From Lujinxingia vulgaris (GTDB lineage: Bacteria > Myxococcota_A > Bradymonadia > Bradymonadales > Bradymonadaceae), in NCBI RefSeq assembly GCF_007997005.1, contig NZ_VOSL01000148.1:1-64000 (forward strand): a stretch of 64,000 bases of DNA. The letters run 5' to 3'. Every line of letters starts with the position of its first letter. Position 1 is the stretch's first letter. Both the position numbers and the translations under genes were made by a program. Below the pieces are notes generated by a model, which was not told where the DNA came from, ran no database searches, and saw only the letters and a program-made list of their open reading frames with translations. Positions 17,648-27,439 of this stretch are shown here, in pieces.

Positions 17648-18886
17648 ATGAATTTCCGCCTCCGAACCCTGTGGCCGCTCGCCACTTCGCTCCTTCTGCT
17701 CGCGCTCTCCGGCTGCGGGATCGACTTTGAGGCCCGCCAGCAGCAGCCCGGCCAGGAGTGCCGCTCCGACCTGGATTGTGTTGAGGGGCTGGTCTGTACG
17801 CAGCGCCGCTGCCGCCCGATGAGCTCACTCGACGCCGACCTTCCCGACGCCGACCTTCCCGACAGTGATGCGCCGGACACCGATGAGCCCGACACCTTTG
17901 AGCCCGATGGTGGCGAGCCGGACACCTTTGAACCCGACACCGACGTCATCCCCGGGACCTGCGAGACGGGCGATCGCAGCTGCGCCGATGAGCAGACCGC
18001 GCTGGAATGCGTCCCCGCCCACAACGGCTCCACGACGTGGGTTCCCATCCACTGCGCCGACAACGAGTTCTGCGCCGAAGACCGCGGCGAGTGCCTGCCC
18101 CGCGAGCAGGCCCCCTGCTGCGAAGACGGCTGCGGCGATGACCAGATCTGCAGCGAGTGCCAGTGCATCGACATCAACCCCGATGTCTGCACCGTCCAGG
18201 ACCAGCCCTGCGAGGTCGAGGGTCAGGTCACCAACGGCTTTATCTGCACAAACTTCGAGGGCGATGGCGAGCTGACCTGTCTGGGCATCTGCCACGGCGA
18301 TCGCTCCGTCCCCTCGTCGAGCTGCCCGGCACCCAACACCTACTGCTACATCGAAGAAGGCCAGCCCAACGGCGTCTGCCTCTCCAACTGCGAGCGCGGC
18401 GATCGCTGCGCCACCGACGACATGACCTGCGTGGCTTACGAACACGACGGGGGCTACGGCCTCTGCGTCCCCACCAGCGATGACGAAGAGATTGGCGAGG
18501 AATGCGACGAAGATGAGCCCTTCAGCTGCGCCGACGGCGGGCTCTGCGCCCAGGGCATCTGCCGCGCCTCGTGCCGCCCCTTCGGAGGCTATGGCGACTG
18601 CGAGGGCGGCGATGTCTGCGCGCCGGTCGGCCCCTACACCGGTGTGTGCATGGACCCGGGCCCCAACGCCAACGCCTCCGCCAATGACCCCTGTGATCGT
18701 TCCTCGCCCTACTGCGGAGAAGACGCCCTCTTCTGCGCCGAGGCGAGTTTTGAGCCCAACGCCAACGGGTTCTGCCTGCAATTCTGCCGCCTCAACGCCA
18801 ACGACTGCGCGGACGGCTCCCCCTGCGTTCCGGCGGGCGGCGAACAGGACGACATCGGCATCTGCCTGGCCCTGGGTGGCCTCTAA
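17648..18886 (+). CDS. Cys-rich lipoprotein with acidic Asp-Pro linker
   Basis: This 412-residue lipoprotein starts at ATG 17648; the signal ends at lipobox LSGC (C23). An N-terminal Cys pair motif (CRSDLDCVEGLVCTQRRC) is followed by an Asp/Pro tether in which DADLPDADLPDSDAPD-type units repeat. The rest carries many Cys pairs spaced like small disulfide modules. The first motif is like the CxxDxDCxxGxxC pattern common in myxobacterial surface proteins. No enzyme motif is seen. It is probably a stalked cell-surface protein. A strong terminator follows. Confidence 0.78.
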   Translation: MNFRLRTLWPLATSLLLLALSGCGIDFEARQQQPGQECRSDLDCVEGLVCTQRRCRPMSSLDADLPDADLPDSDAPDTDEPDTFEPDGGEPDTFEPDTDVIPGTCETGDRSCADEQTALECVPAHNGSTTWVPIHCADNEFCAEDRGECLPREQAPCCEDGCGDDQICSECQCIDINPDVCTVQDQPCEVEGQVTNGFICTNFEGDGELTCLGICHGDRSVPSSSCPAPNTYCYIEEGQPNGVCLSNCERGDRCATDDMTCVAYEHDGGYGLCVPTSDDEEIGEECDEDEPFSCADGGLCAQGICRASCRPFGGYGDCEGGDVCAPVGPYTGVCMDPGPNANASANDPCDRSSPYCGEDALFCAEASFEPNANGFCLQFCRLNANDCADGSPCVPAGGEQDDIGICLALGGL

Positions 18887-18908
18887 GTTAGCGCAGGCAT
18901 TCAGACAC

Positions 18909-18945
18909 AAAAAGCCGGCGCTCCCGAAAGGGGGCGCCGGCTTTT
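18909..18945 (+). terminator. Rho-independent terminator
   Basis: AAAAAGCCGGCGC pairs with GCGCCGGCTTTT across a short GAAA-containing loop, directly after the Cys-rich lipoprotein. The A and T flanks make it active in both directions, so it may also serve the leftward carD transcript. Confidence 0.88.
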
Positions 18946-19017
18946 CTGATCTTACAAAGCGCTCTCAACCCGACGCTCTGGCGAAACGCGCTAAGCCTGG
19001 GTCGATGACCTGAATGC

Positions 19018-19506
19018 TCAGGCCGTGAAGATGTGCTCGAGCTCTTCCATCACCGCCTCCTCGGAGGCGTCTTTGGCCACGGCCATCTCCTGCACCAACA
19101 GGCGGCGCGCCTTATCGAGCATCTTACGCTCGCCAAAGCTCAGCGCCTTGTGGAACTTGAGCAGGTTGAGGTCGCGCAGCACCGCGGCGATCTCGTAGGG
19201 GCTGCCCGTCTGGATCTTCTCCAGGTAAGCGCGGTAGCGCCGGTTCCAGGTCTGCTGGTTTAAGTCCACGTCGCGCTCGCGCAGGATGTCGTAGACCTCC
19301 TCAAGCTCCGAGGGGGTCATCACGCTGCGCAGCCCGACGTTTTTGACGTTATTGACCGGGATCATGATGCGCTTGTCCGAGTCCATCACGCGCAACACGT
19401 AGAAGGTCTGGCTCGTGCCCATGATCTCTTTGGTGTCGATGCCCACCACCTCCGCCACCCCCTGTGCGGGGTAGACGGCCTTATCTCCAACCTTAAACGG
19501 GGTCAC
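19018..19506 (-). CDS. carD: CarD-family RNA polymerase-binding regulator
   Basis: CarD proteins bind the RNA polymerase beta subunit and stabilise open promoter complexes. The 162 residues carry the N-terminal RNAP-interaction Tudor-like domain (FKVGDKAVYPAQGVAEVVGI, IMIPVNNVKNVGLR) and the helical C-terminal domain (WNRRYRAYLEKIQTGSPYEIAAVLRDL, ARRLLVQEMA). It starts with GTG at 19506 with AAGGAG upstream. It lacks the acidic and HMGA-like tail of Myxococcus CarD itself, so it is a CdnL-type protein. Confidence 0.95.
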   Translation of the reverse strand: MTPFKVGDKAVYPAQGVAEVVGIDTKEIMGTSQTFYVLRVMDSDKRIMIPVNNVKNVGLRSVMTPSELEEVYDILRERDVDLNQQTWNRRYRAYLEKIQTGSPYEIAAVLRDLNLLKFHKALSFGERKMLDKARRLLVQEMAVAKDASEEAVMEELEHIFTA

Positions 19507-19982
19507 CTTGACTTCTCCTTACCAATGAGGCTGTGTGGCGAGGGCCTGCAACTGACAACCCCCTCGCTCAACGAGGCGATGGGGTTGGGGCCCTGTACGA
19601 TGCCGATTCGCCGCCGAGACGCGCACAGACCCAACGCATCGGGCCGATGTCACATCTTCAAACGGGATGAGCGCGGGCGTAGCGCTCGGGGTCTGGCGCC
19701 TCCCGAGGGGTTCGGGGTACAAGCGTTGGGCTCTATGGCGTAGACGCACATTCCACCGGCGCTGGGGGGACTGAGAGAGCGCTGGACAAGTCGACAACGC
19801 TGAGCTACGAGGAAGGAGTAACCCTGCCTAAACCCGCCGCATTCCATCGGATGCGCGCAGCTCAGCTCGTCGTGCCCGGCGCACGATAAAGCCCCAACAG
19901 TGTAGTCTGTTGGCGGCTCAAACACAACTATGTTGCGGGGGGATTTCGCACAGAGGGGGGCGCGCGAGAGCGTGCCGGAGGG
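19507..19982. other. 476-bp region without a recognisable gene
   Basis: Upstream of carD there is no open frame with a ribosome site. I looked for structured RNA: one stretch (near 19800) has a GCTGAGCTAC string but no tRNA fold. The carD promoter should be here. Confidence 0.4.
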
Positions 19983-20022
19983 AAAAACGCCCGCGCCTCA
20001 GGACGAGACGCGGGCGCAAAAA
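19983..20022 (-). terminator. Terminator of the small FGSKA-repeat gene
   Basis: CGCCCGCG at 19988-19995 pairs with 20009-20016 and has A5 on each side, so on the minus strand the hairpin ends in a T run just past the stop of the gene at 20033. Confidence 0.8.
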
Positions 20023-20032
20023 GCATCCTACT

Positions 20033-20386
20033 TCAGCGAGAGAGCTCGCTGATCTTGATCAGGTTGTGCTGACGCGCCACATCCAGAAGCTTCGGCAGGG
20101 TGAAGGTGCCCAGCTTGCGGGCGTAGTCTTCGTTGCCGCCTTTGAAGCGCGCCTTGGTGATGGCGTCGACCAGCTCGGCCTTGGAGCCGAACTTGCTGCT
20201 GACAAGCTGGTGGGCGTTCCAGAGACGAAGCAGCTTGGTGTTGCTCATGGTCTTGACGCCATGCTCAAACGCCTGGGCATCTTCGTCGTCTTCGGGGCGG
20301 TCGAGCACGCCGAGCACTTTTTCGGCGAGCGCCGCTTTGGAGCCGAACTCATCTTTGACAATCTGCAGCGGGGTTTTCTTGGCCAT
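20033..20386 (-). CDS. Small protein with internal FGSKA repeat, unknown function
   Basis: This is a 117-residue basic cytoplasmic protein. The ATG at 20386 has AAGGGAG nearby and gives MAKKTPLQIVKDEF; the longer frame upstream is proline-rich noise. Two halves share a motif, DEFGSKAALAEKVL near the start and SKFGSKAELVDAIT in the middle, which suggests a duplicated helical unit. I do not recognise a family. It has its own terminator and diverges from the PpiC-like gene, so it is probably expressed alone. Confidence 0.7.
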   Translation of the reverse strand: MAKKTPLQIVKDEFGSKAALAEKVLGVLDRPEDDEDAQAFEHGVKTMSNTKLLRLWNAHQLVSSKFGSKAELVDAITKARFKGGNEDYARKLGTFTLPKLLDVARQHNLIKISELSR

Positions 20387-20626
20387 AACAGGTCTCCCTT
20401 TTGAAAGTACGGCGCCGCCCTGAGCCTTCGCCCCCGGGCTGGGAGCAGCCATGGGGGGCGACGCTGCTATGGCAGCCACCGCGGGCGCGTCCCTCCGAGT
20501 CTTCGGAACACAGGCGCACCGATCGTTTGTTGAGCGCCACGGCACACCGTGGCAAGGTCACTTCGCGAAAGGTTGCCTGAATATTCAGGGCCGCTCACGC
20601 GAGCCCCCTCCTAACAGAGAGTCCCC

Positions 20627-22315
20627 ATGCGCGCAAGCTCCACGCGACGACGACATCCTTCTGGTTCCCGCTTCACCCTGCCCTCGCTTGCCCTCGCGCT
20701 CCTGATGGGGCTTACGGCCTGCGACAGCTCCCCGGAGAGCGCTCCTGAGAGCGGCTCCCCCGCCCAGGAGGCCCCCGCCGAGCAGGCTCAAGAGCGCCCC
20801 GCCCCGACCACCGAGGTTATCCGTGGCGAGGGCGTCACGCTGACTTTGGGCGAGGTGGAGAAGGCTGTGGATCGCCTGCGCATCTTCGCCCCCCGAAACG
20901 AAGACGGCTCCTTTGCCGAGCCCGACGAGCGCTGGTTTCGCACCCCCCAGGCCCAGTCCAGCCTGGTCAACAACCTGCTGCATTTTGAAGTGATGCGCCT
21001 GGCCGCCGAAGAGTGGGAGTTGAGCATCACCCCCGAAGACCGCATCAAACTGGTGCGCGAGCAGGAGCAGCTCACCCCCTTTCTTCCCCTCTTTGAAGAG
21101 GGCGAGCAGAGCGCCGCGCTGCGCCACCACCTCAACGAGGCCGGCTTAAGCGAAGACGACGTGCGCCACCTCGTCGACGACATGGTCTACGCCGAGAAGG
21201 TCCATCAGCAGCTGGTGGAGCGCTTCGACGACGAGGCCCTCTGGGCCATCTATGAGGCCGCCAACGACACCGCCACCCTGGTCGTGGTGCGCGGCACCAA
21301 CACCCCCACCAGCCGCGAGATCGACGAGGCCGTGGTGGCAATGGCCGACGAGATCGAAGCGTATTACCGCGACAATCCCCAGCGTTATATGCGCCCGGAG
21401 ACCGCTCGCCTGACCGTGCTTCGCCCCCAGGGCGGCGACAAACCCGAGGCGGTGCGCGAGGCCGCCCGCCGCCTGGAAGCCGGCGAAGACGCCGAGGCCA
21501 TCGCCGCCGGCCTCGGCCTGGAGCTGCGCCCGGAAGCCTTTTTGATCAAACCCGAGAACCCGGCGATCTTCGAAGACGACGCCAGGGACATCGGCTTTGA
21601 GATGAGCGGCCCGCGCGGCCAGTACGCCTACAAGGTGCTCGAGCGCATGGCCCCCGAACCTCTGGAGTTGACCCGACCGCTCAAGCGCGAGATCGCCTCG
21701 CACCTGATGCGCACCCGCGGCGTCGTCGACTCGGCGCGCCGCCGCCTGGAGCCCGCCCTGGGCATCATGGAGCGCTTCCCCACCGGCGAGGCGTTGAGCG
21801 ACGCCCAGATCGAGGCGATGATCGCCGAGCTTGAGAACGCCGGGTTTGAGGCGGTGCGATCCGAGCCCTTCTCCCTCCAGGGCCAGGGCATTGTGCCGGG
21901 TGTCGGCCTGGCCGAAGAAGTCGTGGAGGCCACCGCCGCCCTCTCCCTCAACGATCCCACGGTCGATGCGCCGGTCAAATCCCGCGACGACGTCTACGTC
22001 TTCCGCATGGTCGATCGCAGCCGCGCCGATCGCGCCGACTTCGAGGCCGAACGCGAGACCTTCCGCGAGCAATTCATGGCGCGCAACGCGCGGCGTTTCA
22101 CCCAGGAGTTCGTGCACAAGACCCGCGACGAGCGCAACATCACCCTCAACCTGGAGCCAGTGCGCCAGCGCTACCCCCTGATGAGCAAAGACGAGCAGGC
22201 GGCGTTTATGGCCGAACAAAACGCCGCCTCCCCGGCGGCTCCCGCACCTCAAGCCGAACCCGCAGCTCAGGCCGGGGGCGACACCGCTCAGCCCTCACCC
22301 ACCTCCGAGAGGTAA
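20627..22315 (+). CDS. PpiC/SurA-like lipoprotein (peptidyl-prolyl isomerase family)
   Basis: This 562-residue lipoprotein has the lipobox LTAC with C32, then a Glu/Pro/Ala-rich tether. The N-terminal helical part (residues 60-200) resembles SurA N-domains, and the segment from about 230 (EIEAYYRDNPQRYMRPETARLTVL) begins a rotamase-type domain of the PpiC/parvulin class. A second related region lies at about 380-500. It should assist folding of exported or outer membrane proteins. Catalytic rotamase activity cannot be read with confidence. The last 28 bases overlap the convergent truA gene. Confidence 0.75.
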   Translation: MRASSTRRRHPSGSRFTLPSLALALLMGLTACDSSPESAPESGSPAQEAPAEQAQERPAPTTEVIRGEGVTLTLGEVEKAVDRLRIFAPRNEDGSFAEPDERWFRTPQAQSSLVNNLLHFEVMRLAAEEWELSITPEDRIKLVREQEQLTPFLPLFEEGEQSAALRHHLNEAGLSEDDVRHLVDDMVYAEKVHQQLVERFDDEALWAIYEAANDTATLVVVRGTNTPTSREIDEAVVAMADEIEAYYRDNPQRYMRPETARLTVLRPQGGDKPEAVREAARRLEAGEDAEAIAAGLGLELRPEAFLIKPENPAIFEDDARDIGFEMSGPRGQYAYKVLERMAPEPLELTRPLKREIASHLMRTRGVVDSARRRLEPALGIMERFPTGEALSDAQIEAMIAELENAGFEAVRSEPFSLQGQGIVPGVGLAEEVVEATAALSLNDPTVDAPVKSRDDVYVFRMVDRSRADRADFEAERETFREQFMARNARRFTQEFVHKTRDERNITLNLEPVRQRYPLMSKDEQAAFMAEQNAASPAAPAPQAEPAAQAGGDTAQPSPTSER

Positions 22316-23100
22316 GCCCCGCCGAGCTCCGGCTGCGGATCCTCCCAGGGATACTCCGGGTAAAACACCCGCTCCAGGGTCAGCCCGCAGGCCGGCGCCG
22401 TCTGGCCGGCCCGCCAGCGCTCACCGGTCTCAAAGACCTCATCGAGCTGCTCCAGCGCCATGCGCCCGGTGCCGATGTCGACCAGCGTGCCCACCATGAT
22501 GCGCACCATATGCTTGAGAAAAGCCGTGCCCTCGACCTCCACCTCCAGCATCGAGGGACCGGCCTCAATCACCTCCACGCGGCGCATCGTTCGCACCGTC
22601 GTCGGGCTGTCGCAGCCCGCCGTACGAAAGCCCCCGAAGTCGTGGGTGCCCACCATCCGCGCCGCCGCCTGACGCATCCGCTCCAGGTCCAGCCGGCCCC
22701 CCATCTGCCAGACCCGATCGCCTAAAAAGGGATGATCAAAGCGGTGGTTCCAGATCCGGTAGCGGTAGATCTTGCCGCGGGCGGAGTGCCGCGCATGAAA
22801 CCCCTCGGCGGCAAGCTCGGCGCGGGTCACGCAGATGTCGGAATCGGTCAGCGCGTTGAGCGCGCGCACAAAATCCCACAGCCGCCTGGGGCTATCGTGG
22901 TCAAAATGCGCCACCTGCCCCAGGGCGTGCACCCCGGAGTCGGTGCGGCTTGCGCCCTGCACCTTCACCGGCGCGTCGGTGGCCAGCACCGTCTTCACCG
23001 CCCGGGTCAGCTCCCCCTCCACCGTGCGGTCTTCGGGCTGGATCTGCCAGCCGTGGTACGCCGTCCCCCGATACGCGATATGCAGCCTGATTCGCACCAT
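22288..23100 (-). CDS. truA: tRNA pseudouridine(38-40) synthase
   Basis: TruA converts uridines 38-40 in the tRNA anticodon arm to pseudouridine. The 270-residue protein starts RIRLHIAYRGTAYHGWQIQP and has the catalytic aspartate D54 in SRTDSGVHA, as well as FHARHSARGKIYRYRIWN and FLKHMVRIMVGTLVDIG. Length and motifs are standard. Its 3' end overlaps the PpiC-like gene by 28 bases in tail-to-tail orientation. It starts 51 bases after the MXAN_2562-like gene on the same strand. Confidence 0.97.
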   Translation of the reverse strand: MVRIRLHIAYRGTAYHGWQIQPEDRTVEGELTRAVKTVLATDAPVKVQGASRTDSGVHALGQVAHFDHDSPRRLWDFVRALNALTDSDICVTRAELAAEGFHARHSARGKIYRYRIWNHRFDHPFLGDRVWQMGGRLDLERMRQAAARMVGTHDFGGFRTAGCDSPTTVRTMRRVEVIEAGPSMLEVEVEGTAFLKHMVRIMVGTLVDIGTGRMALEQLDEVFETGERWRAGQTAPACGLTLERVFYPEYPWEDPQPELGGAYLSEVGEG

Positions 23101-23125
23101 CGGGCGCTCCTGCCGCTGAGCTTAA

Positions 23126-23143
23126 GCGCCCTTTAAAGGGCGC
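23126..23143. repeat. 18-bp perfect palindrome between barrel gene and truA
   Basis: GCGCCCTTTAAAGGGCGC lies in the 51-base gap upstream of truA and after the barrel gene stop. It may be a hairpin that partly ends the upstream message or an operator. There is no T tract, so it is not a classic terminator. Confidence 0.4.
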
Positions 23144-23151
23144 CCTGACAC

Positions 23152-23922
23152 TCAGTACTCAAACGCCAGCCCGAACGCGAAGTGACGCGCGCTCAGGTCG
23201 ATGCCCTCGCCGCCGAAGTTGTCGACGTTGGCCCAGGTGTATTCGGCAAACAGGTAGGAGTTGTTGATGCCCCAGGTCATATCAAAGGCCGCCGCGCTGC
23301 CCTCGTCGATGAAGTCCAGGTGGAAGTTCAGCCCGGCGGTCACGTGCCAGCCGAACTTACCCCCCGAGGCGCGTTGCGCGTCGGTGCCCGCGGTCTCGCC
23401 ATCGGCCCCGACCACGCGCCAGAGGTGGTAGTCGAGCCCGGCCTTGATCTTGGGCACCAGCGGGATGCGGTGGTTCAACGCGCTGTAGTCGTAGCGGTAC
23501 ACCAGCCCGGCGCGAAGCGGAATCACCCGGAAACGCGCCTCGTCGCTCAGGTCCACTTCCGCGCCGTCGGGCAAGCGCAGACGCCCGCTCACCGAGCCAT
23601 ACCCGGCGTTAAACGCCAGGCCCAGCTTGCCAAACCCGTCCCAGAGGTGGTGGTCGTACTGCACCTCCCCCAGAAACATCGAGTCTCCCCCGAAGAACGC
23701 CTCAAAGGGGCCGCCGCCCCCCTCGCCGAACTCCTGGTCGACCATCGGGCGGTACGCGCCGCCCTTAAACTCAAAAAAACCATTGGCCGGCGACTGCGCG
23801 CTGGCCGAGGCCGCCCACAGCGTGGCGGCCATCATCACAACACTGGCACTGACGAGCGGGCCGGCAGCGCGGCGAGCTCGGTTGGGGAGGTTCATCAGCG
23901 AGTCCTTGAAATTCTTCAACAT
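23152..23922 (-). CDS. MXAN_2562-family outer membrane beta-barrel protein
   Basis: This 256-residue protein has a signal peptide ending in ASASAQ and a mature part that opens FFEFKGGAYRPMVD and ends in an aromatic residue (AFEY), as outer membrane barrels do. Alternating hydrophobic strands run throughout. The order and content match the Myxococcus pair MXAN_2561/MXAN_2562, whose barrel member this resembles. It begins 65 bases after the stop of the MXAN_2561-like gene, so both should be one operon. The start at 23922 is the one giving a signal peptide. Function unknown. Confidence 0.78.
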   Translation of the reverse strand: MLKNFKDSLMNLPNRARRAAGPLVSASVVMMAATLWAASASAQSPANGFFEFKGGAYRPMVDQEFGEGGGGPFEAFFGGDSMFLGEVQYDHHLWDGFGKLGLAFNAGYGSVSGRLRLPDGAEVDLSDEARFRVIPLRAGLVYRYDYSALNHRIPLVPKIKAGLDYHLWRVVGADGETAGTDAQRASGGKFGWHVTAGLNFHLDFIDEGSAAAFDMTWGINNSYLFAEYTWANVDNFGGEGIDLSARHFAFGLAFEY

Positions 23923-23987
23923 ATCAGGGTGTGAGTCGTACGATTCGTGATCTTCAGGCGGACTGTCGCCGGCCCGACAAAGGGGCC

Positions 23988-25037
23988 CTACGGCGCGAAA
24001 CGACGTCGGCCTACGCCCAGCACCATCATCGCCACAAGGAGCGTCCACAGGCTCGTCGAGCTGTCGCCGGTGCTGGCGCACCCGTAGCCGCCGGTCTCCG
24101 CACCGCCGGCGTCGACGTAGTAGTCCCAGAAGTCGTCGGTCTCGATCACCTCAACTTCAATGTCGTTGGAGAGCAGGCTGTAGTTGCCCGCTTCATCCCG
24201 CGCCGCCACGGCCACATAAACAACCGTCCCCTCTTCGAGATCCACGGCGACCTCCCCCTCGCCCGTGTCCGGGTTGACGGTGAACGCAATCCCGTCGCCA
24301 TTGGAAGGCACCTCGGCGAGTTGCTCCTCGTCAAAGGGCTCCGCGCTCACGACGGCGTAGTAGCTGAGATCCTCTTCGTCATCCTCGGAGAGCTCCAGGG
24401 TAAGACGCATCGTCGTGGCCGTCGCGAAGGGCTCGCTATCCAGCGCCGGAGCCTCCGGGCGGATCAGGTCCATGATGACGCGCCCCTCGGTATAATCGGA
24501 CTCCGCCTCCACGGTGGTGGTATTGGGCAGGATATGCAGCTGCACAAAATGCTCCATATCGGTGCCTTCGGTCTCGCAGAGCTCCGCGTTGCTGAACCCC
24601 AGAAGATCGCTCAGCGCCACCTCCACCGACGCGACGCCCTCGCTCAGGGTCAGCGCATCCTCACCGAGCGTCTGGCAGTCGGGGGCCTCCTCTTCACGAC
24701 AGTCGACCGCGTCGTTCGACCCCCGCGACAGCTCGTAGATGTAGGGCCCTTCAAAGAACTGCTCGGCATCCCCCTGAACCGGATCGTCGTTGGCGTAGTC
24801 GGTCGTAAACGAGAACTTCACCTGCGCGTCGTTGCCGAGCTGCCTGCGGCACACATCGATGCCCGCCGTGATCGTGGCGCCGTTGTCGGAGATGAGCGCC
24901 TCACCCAGCGTGGCGGCCTGCGTATTCTGCACATACTGAGACTGACGCGGATCGCGCGCCTCCGCCTCGCCAGTAGGCACCACCCCCAACGCGGTGGCTC
25001 CCAGCAGCGCCAGGGCCCATTTCTTCGAATTCATCAT
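23988..25037 (-). CDS. MXAN_2561-family protein with MYXO-CTERM sorting tail
   Basis: This 349-residue exported protein starts at 25037 (GGAG upstream) with a signal ending GEAEA. The middle has two Ig/FN3-like beta domains, including the late segment VYVAVAARDEAGNYSLLSNDIEVEV. The C-terminus is YGCAST, a linker, a hydrophobic helix (LWTLLVAMMVLGV) and GRRRF, the Gly-Cys/helix/Arg pattern of the MYXO-CTERM signal, which is thought to be cut and lipid-anchored in myxobacteria. Its partner barrel gene follows directly. The pair is conserved in Myxococcus and its role is not known to me. Confidence 0.78.
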   Translation of the reverse strand: MMNSKKWALALLGATALGVVPTGEAEARDPRQSQYVQNTQAATLGEALISDNGATITAGIDVCRRQLGNDAQVKFSFTTDYANDDPVQGDAEQFFEGPYIYELSRGSNDAVDCREEEAPDCQTLGEDALTLSEGVASVEVALSDLLGFSNAELCETEGTDMEHFVQLHILPNTTTVEAESDYTEGRVIMDLIRPEAPALDSEPFATATTMRLTLELSEDDEEDLSYYAVVSAEPFDEEQLAEVPSNGDGIAFTVNPDTGEGEVAVDLEEGTVVYVAVAARDEAGNYSLLSNDIEVEVIETDDFWDYYVDAGGAETGGYGCASTGDSSTSLWTLLVAMMVLGVGRRRFAP

Positions 25038-25084
25038 GCTCGAGTCTCCATCCACCATCGAAACGTAGTTAGCTCGCCCGCGCC

Positions 25085-26107
25085 CTACTGCGCGATGAGC
25101 GCCTCGGCGATTTGCACGGCGTTGAGCGCCGCGCCCTTTCGCAAATTGTCAGCCACCACCCAGAAGTGCAGCGTGTTGGGGCGGTCGCGGTCCTGGCGAA
25201 GTCGGCCCACCCAGCAGGGGTCGGTTCCGGCGGCCTTGCGGGCCAGCGGGTACGCGCTCTTCGAGGGCTCGTCGAGCACCGAAACGCCCGCAGCTTCTCT
25301 CAAAAGCTCGCGAACCTCCTCTACGCCCAACGCCCGCTCCAGATCGACCATCACCGACTCTCCGTGACCACGCACCACCGGCACGCGCACACAGGTCGCG
25401 GCGATCTCCACGCCCTCAAGCCCCATGATTTTGCGTGTCTCACGCATCATCTTTTCTTCTTCGCGGGTAAAGCCGTCATCCATAAACACGTCGATCTGCG
25501 GCAGTGCCTCAAACGCCAGTGGATGCGCAAACGTCGCCGGCTCCGATTCTTGTTCCCCGCCAAGGTAAGCCCGCGCCCCGGCCAGGAGCTCATCGACCCC
25601 TTTTTGACCCGCGCCCGAGGCCGACTGGTAGGTGCTCACGACCACACGTTTAAGGCCCGCGGCCCGGTGCAGAGGTTCCAGCACACACACCAGCTGAATC
25701 GTCGAGCAGTTGGGGTTGGCGATGATGCCCTTATGCTGCGCGATCGCTTCGGGGTTGACCTCCGGCACCACGAGCGGCACGTCCGGGTCCATGCGAAAGG
25801 CGCTGGTGTTGTCGATGACCACCGCTCCCGCCTCGACCGCCCGCGGCGCAAAGGCCTTGCTCACCGCGCCGCCGGCCGAGCTGAGCACGATGTCCACGCC
25901 CTCAAAGCTGGCTTTTTCCAGATCTTCGATCACGACCGTCTGGCCCATCGCATGGACCGTCGCCCCGGCCGAGCGCGACGAGGCCATCAGGCGCAAGCTG
26001 CCGAGCGGAAAGTTCCGCTCTTCTAAGATCGCCAGCATCTCGCGGCCCACCGCGCCGGTCGCCCCCACCAGGGCCACGTTTGGTTTTTTCATCGTCGATT
26101 GCGCCAT
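25085..26107 (-). CDS. asd: Aspartate-semialdehyde dehydrogenase
   Basis: Asd reduces aspartyl phosphate to aspartate semialdehyde for lysine/diaminopimelate, threonine and methionine synthesis. From the ATG at 26107 the protein has 340 residues: NADP loop GATGAVG, SSAGGAVS, catalytic cysteine C134 in NPNCSTIQ, the STYQSASGAGQKGV segment, and the late RQDRDRPNTLHFWVVADNLRKGAALNAVQIAE. A TTG at 26128 is a weaker alternative start. It is divergent from glyQS. Confidence 0.96.
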   Translation of the reverse strand: MAQSTMKKPNVALVGATGAVGREMLAILEERNFPLGSLRLMASSRSAGATVHAMGQTVVIEDLEKASFEGVDIVLSSAGGAVSKAFAPRAVEAGAVVIDNTSAFRMDPDVPLVVPEVNPEAIAQHKGIIANPNCSTIQLVCVLEPLHRAAGLKRVVVSTYQSASGAGQKGVDELLAGARAYLGGEQESEPATFAHPLAFEALPQIDVFMDDGFTREEEKMMRETRKIMGLEGVEIAATCVRVPVVRGHGESVMVDLERALGVEEVRELLREAAGVSVLDEPSKSAYPLARKAAGTDPCWVGRLRQDRDRPNTLHFWVVADNLRKGAALNAVQIAEALIAQ

Positions 26108-26321
26108 GGCGTGTCGCTCGTCGTTCAAAAGTCGTCGTTAGAAAAGGCTCTTCTGCGGGGCTCGTTTTTCCTCCCGATCGCAGCGCGCAACCTCGACGAA
26201 AACGCGCGCCCGGGCGGCCCGGCCGCAGAAAGGCCGCCACCCTACAGAAGGCCCTCTCACACGGCAACCGGCGCGGGCAGACGGCCCCGGCGACCTCTCT
26301 AACCCCGATGCTGTGGCCCCC

Positions 26322-26350
26322 TTGTAGCAGGGCTTCTTTGGCTCTATAAA
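26322..26350 (+). promoter_or_regulatory. Putative glyQS promoter
   Basis: TTGTAG at 26322-26327 and TATAAA at 26345-26350 are 17 bases apart, about 117 bases before glyQ. The -10 box is good and the -35 box is weak. The rest of the 359-base asd-glyQ gap shows no other gene. Confidence 0.4.
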
Positions 26351-26466
26351 CGGCGCCCGACGCGCGCCTCGCCATCGTATCCGGGTCGTTTTCGCCGCGC
26401 GCGCACCCTTTTTGATGTCCTCGCCAGTCTGAGAAATTGAACCTCCCAACTTTGTCACGAGCGACC

Positions 26467-27345
<879 letters not shown>

Positions 27346-27439
27346 CTTCTGCGCCCCGTGTCGACCGCCTCGCTTTAAAGAGCCCAGTGGCGGCCTCGCC
27401 AGACTTATTGAAAAACGCTTCAGACCCCGGTGTGACGCT

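Noticed and set aside
19780-19850. tRNA or small RNA gene upstream of carD
   Set aside because: A GCTGAGCTAC string resembles the reverse of a tRNA D-arm, but no acceptor stem, anticodon arm or T-arm can be drawn on either strand.
22288-22315. Frameshift or sequencing error causing the overlap of the PpiC-like and truA genes
   Set aside because: Both reading frames end with normal C-termini and stops. A short tail-to-tail overlap is common.
23100-23152. Terminator between the barrel gene and truA
   Set aside because: The 18-bp palindrome is perfect, but it has no T run and truA needs read-through or its own promoter in this 51-base gap. It is therefore listed as a palindrome only.
26108-26466. 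T-box or other riboswitch before glyQ
   Set aside because: No T-box sequence or terminator/antiterminator pair is seen. A simple promoter explains the gap.
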